6,870 nt of DNA from positions 1 through 6,870 of the forward strand of contig JAUWBP010000051.1 of the NCBI GenBank assembly GCA_030601665.1. The letters run 5' to 3'. Of the stretch, positions 6,081 to 6,870 are shown in pieces. Position numbers and translations under genes: made by a program. How positions within the stretch are numbered: the first letter of the stretch is position 1; each line of letters opens with the position of its first letter. The notes under the pieces were generated by a model. It worked only from the letters and a program-made list of their open reading frames with translations, was not told the origin of the DNA and did no database searches. Source of the stretch: Hadesarchaea archaeon (GTDB lineage Archaea > Hadarchaeota > Hadarchaeia > Hadarchaeales > Hadarchaeaceae).

Positions 6081-6170
6081 ATCCGGATGTCGCGGGTTCA
6101 AGTCCCGTCCTCCGCACCATACGCATTTTGAGATTCTCGGGAGATTTTACGAAGTTCTGGAGAGTACAAA

Positions 6171-6199
6171 TCTGGGTTCAAACTCTTAATACCGCACCA
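6171..6199 (+). pseudogene. Degenerate copy of the tRNA-Phe 3' end
   Basis: GGGTTCAA (6174-6181) and CCGCACCA (6192-6199) both match the tRNA-Phe 3' end exactly and are 10 nt apart in both copies. The bases between differ, so the T stem no longer pairs. Further upstream GGGAGA (6139-6144) and GAAG (6151-6154) echo the D-loop and anticodon in the right order but with altered spacing. It could be a decayed intron-less tRNA-Phe copy or an old attachment-site remnant. Confidence 0.5.
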
Positions 6200-6203
6200 A
6201 AAA
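6199..6203 (-). terminator. Short T-tract after deoxyhypusine synthase
   Basis: Five T residues on the minus strand directly follow the TAG stop at 6208-6206. Archaeal termination often occurs at oligo-T runs, but five is short and no hairpin is needed or seen. Confidence 0.25.
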
Positions 6204-6205
6204 TT

Positions 6206-6870
6206 CTAAAGCCGCATCGTTTCGTAACTCAGCTTCAGCTCACCATTTTTGCCCCACTCGAAAATCGGCACATCACGTCGAAGCCGCTTGAACTTCTCGC
6301 TCAGCGCATGCACGATGATAGGCAAAGCGATCGTCGCGTCGGCAAAACACATCACCTTGCCCGCGCGCCGGTGGATCTTCCCCCACGACTGCGCCTCCTC
6401 GAAGGTGCCGCCCGAGAGCCCGCCCCAGTGGGGGGAGTCCGTCGTTATCTGAACGGCGTATTTGTGGCTCCGGTCGTGGCGCGTCTGGTAGCTGGCGATG
6501 ACCGCGGTCTGCTGGATGAAATTCTTGGGTACACTGCCCCCGAGATAAACCACGCCAGTCCGTTTTGCCTTTTCAGTAATTCGAGAGCTCTCCTCCACAT
6601 CCTTGAGCGCATCGATCAGTATCCGCTTGCGAATATAACGAACGGTCTTTCCCACCTTCACCCTGCGGCCTTTTCGATTGGCGAACATTATCGAAAAGCC
6701 GAGAGCACTATCGTTCAAGGCCGGGCAAAAAATCGGAACTCCCTTCCGATAGGCGCTCACCAGGATCGAGTCTTTTTCCTTACCGACTTTACTCTAGGTT
6801 TTTCCAAGCAAAAACGTAATCTCACGTGAAGAGTAAGGATAGTTGTCCCTCAAGCCATAGGAAAAGCTTT
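6206..6870 (-). CDS. dys: Deoxyhypusine synthase, 5' end outside window, in-frame TAG
   Basis: This enzyme uses NAD and spermidine to modify a lysine of initiation factor aIF5A, the first step of hypusine formation. From a GTG at 6760 an open stretch of 184 residues carries clear family landmarks: GVPIFCPALNDSALG (7-21), GVVYLGGSVPKNFIQQT (69-85), TTDSPHWGGLSGGTFEEA (106-123), SWGKI with the expected catalytic Lys128, and FADATIALP (139-147). Upstream the same frame continues to the window edge with family-like sequence (SSREITFLLGKT), but a TAG at 6796-6794 interrupts it before SKVGKEKDSIL. A full protein is about 320-350 residues. Either the gene is damaged, TAG is read through, or the base is a sequence error. 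GTG 6760 is unlikely to be the true start because conserved sequence precedes it. The normal stop is TAG at 6208-6206. Confidence 0.88.

Larger units (their letters stand above)
5994..6119 (+). tRNA. tRNA-Phe (anticodon GAA) with two introns and encoded CCA
   Basis: The acceptor stem is GCGGAGG (5994-6000) with CCTCCGC (6109-6115), then A and CCA (6117-6119). The D arm is ACTC (6003-6006) with GAGT (6015-6018) around AGCTGGGA. The T arm has loop TTCAAGT and stem GCGGG/CCCGT. Removing introns 6024-6052 and 6060-6080 joins CCGG, ACTGAAG and ATCCGG into anticodon stem CCGGA/TCCGG with loop CTGAAGA. The anticodon GAA is at 6056-6058. The mature RNA is a standard 76 nt. Without both introns removed no anticodon arm forms, which supports the split. 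Box 5955-5964 is the likely promoter. Confidence 0.94.

Noticed and set aside
6017..6829. 270-residue plus-strand frame over tRNA-Phe and dys
   Set aside because: It runs through the tRNA and antisense to deoxyhypusine synthase, with no recognisable protein sequence.
1..6870. CRISPR array or insertion sequence
   Set aside because: No regularly spaced repeats, transposase, or paired terminal inverted repeats were seen.

Overview
The window is archaeal. It carries an archaeal elongation factor 1-beta next to a small zinc-ribbon translation protein, a deoxyhypusine synthase, and two tRNA genes that encode their CCA ends and are each split by two small introns fitting the archaeal bulge-helix-bulge (BHB) splicing signal. 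TATA-like boxes precede several units. The lineage cannot be fixed from this sequence. Most genes look moderately GC-rich, while the homing-endonuclease gene is clearly AT-rich and looks acquired.

Left part (1-2695), all on the minus strand. From 2559 leftwards it reads zinc-ribbon protein, EF-1-beta, cation diffusion facilitator (CDF) metal transporter, and a SufS/Csd-type cysteine desulfurase that runs off the left edge. The first pair sits 8 bp apart behind a good TATA box. The second pair overlaps by 17 bp.

Middle part (2696-5701), all on the plus strand. A LAGLIDADG homing endonuclease runs directly into a tRNA-Arg(GCG) gene: its last 15 codons and its stop codon are tRNA DNA. The tRNA has one intron in the D-loop and one at the usual 37/38 site. 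Adenine deaminase starts 23 bp after the tRNA CCA.

Right part (5702-6870). A decayed fragment of a DUF72-family gene lies on the minus strand, convergent with adenine deaminase. A palindromic AT-rich box separates it from a divergent tRNA-Phe(GAA) gene, which also has two introns, one inside the anticodon stem. About 80 bp further on is a degenerate copy of the tRNA-Phe 3' end. The window closes with the C-terminal part of deoxyhypusine synthase on the minus strand, which carries an in-frame TAG.

How it fits together: most genes are housekeeping (translation, purine salvage, metal and sulfur supply). The unusual content centres on the tRNA genes: four small introns, an endonuclease gene merged into one tRNA, remnants resembling tRNA ends, and a truncated neighbour gene. 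This suggests a locus reshaped repeatedly by mobile DNA that targets tRNA genes. No CRISPR array, rRNA gene or complete insertion sequence was seen.
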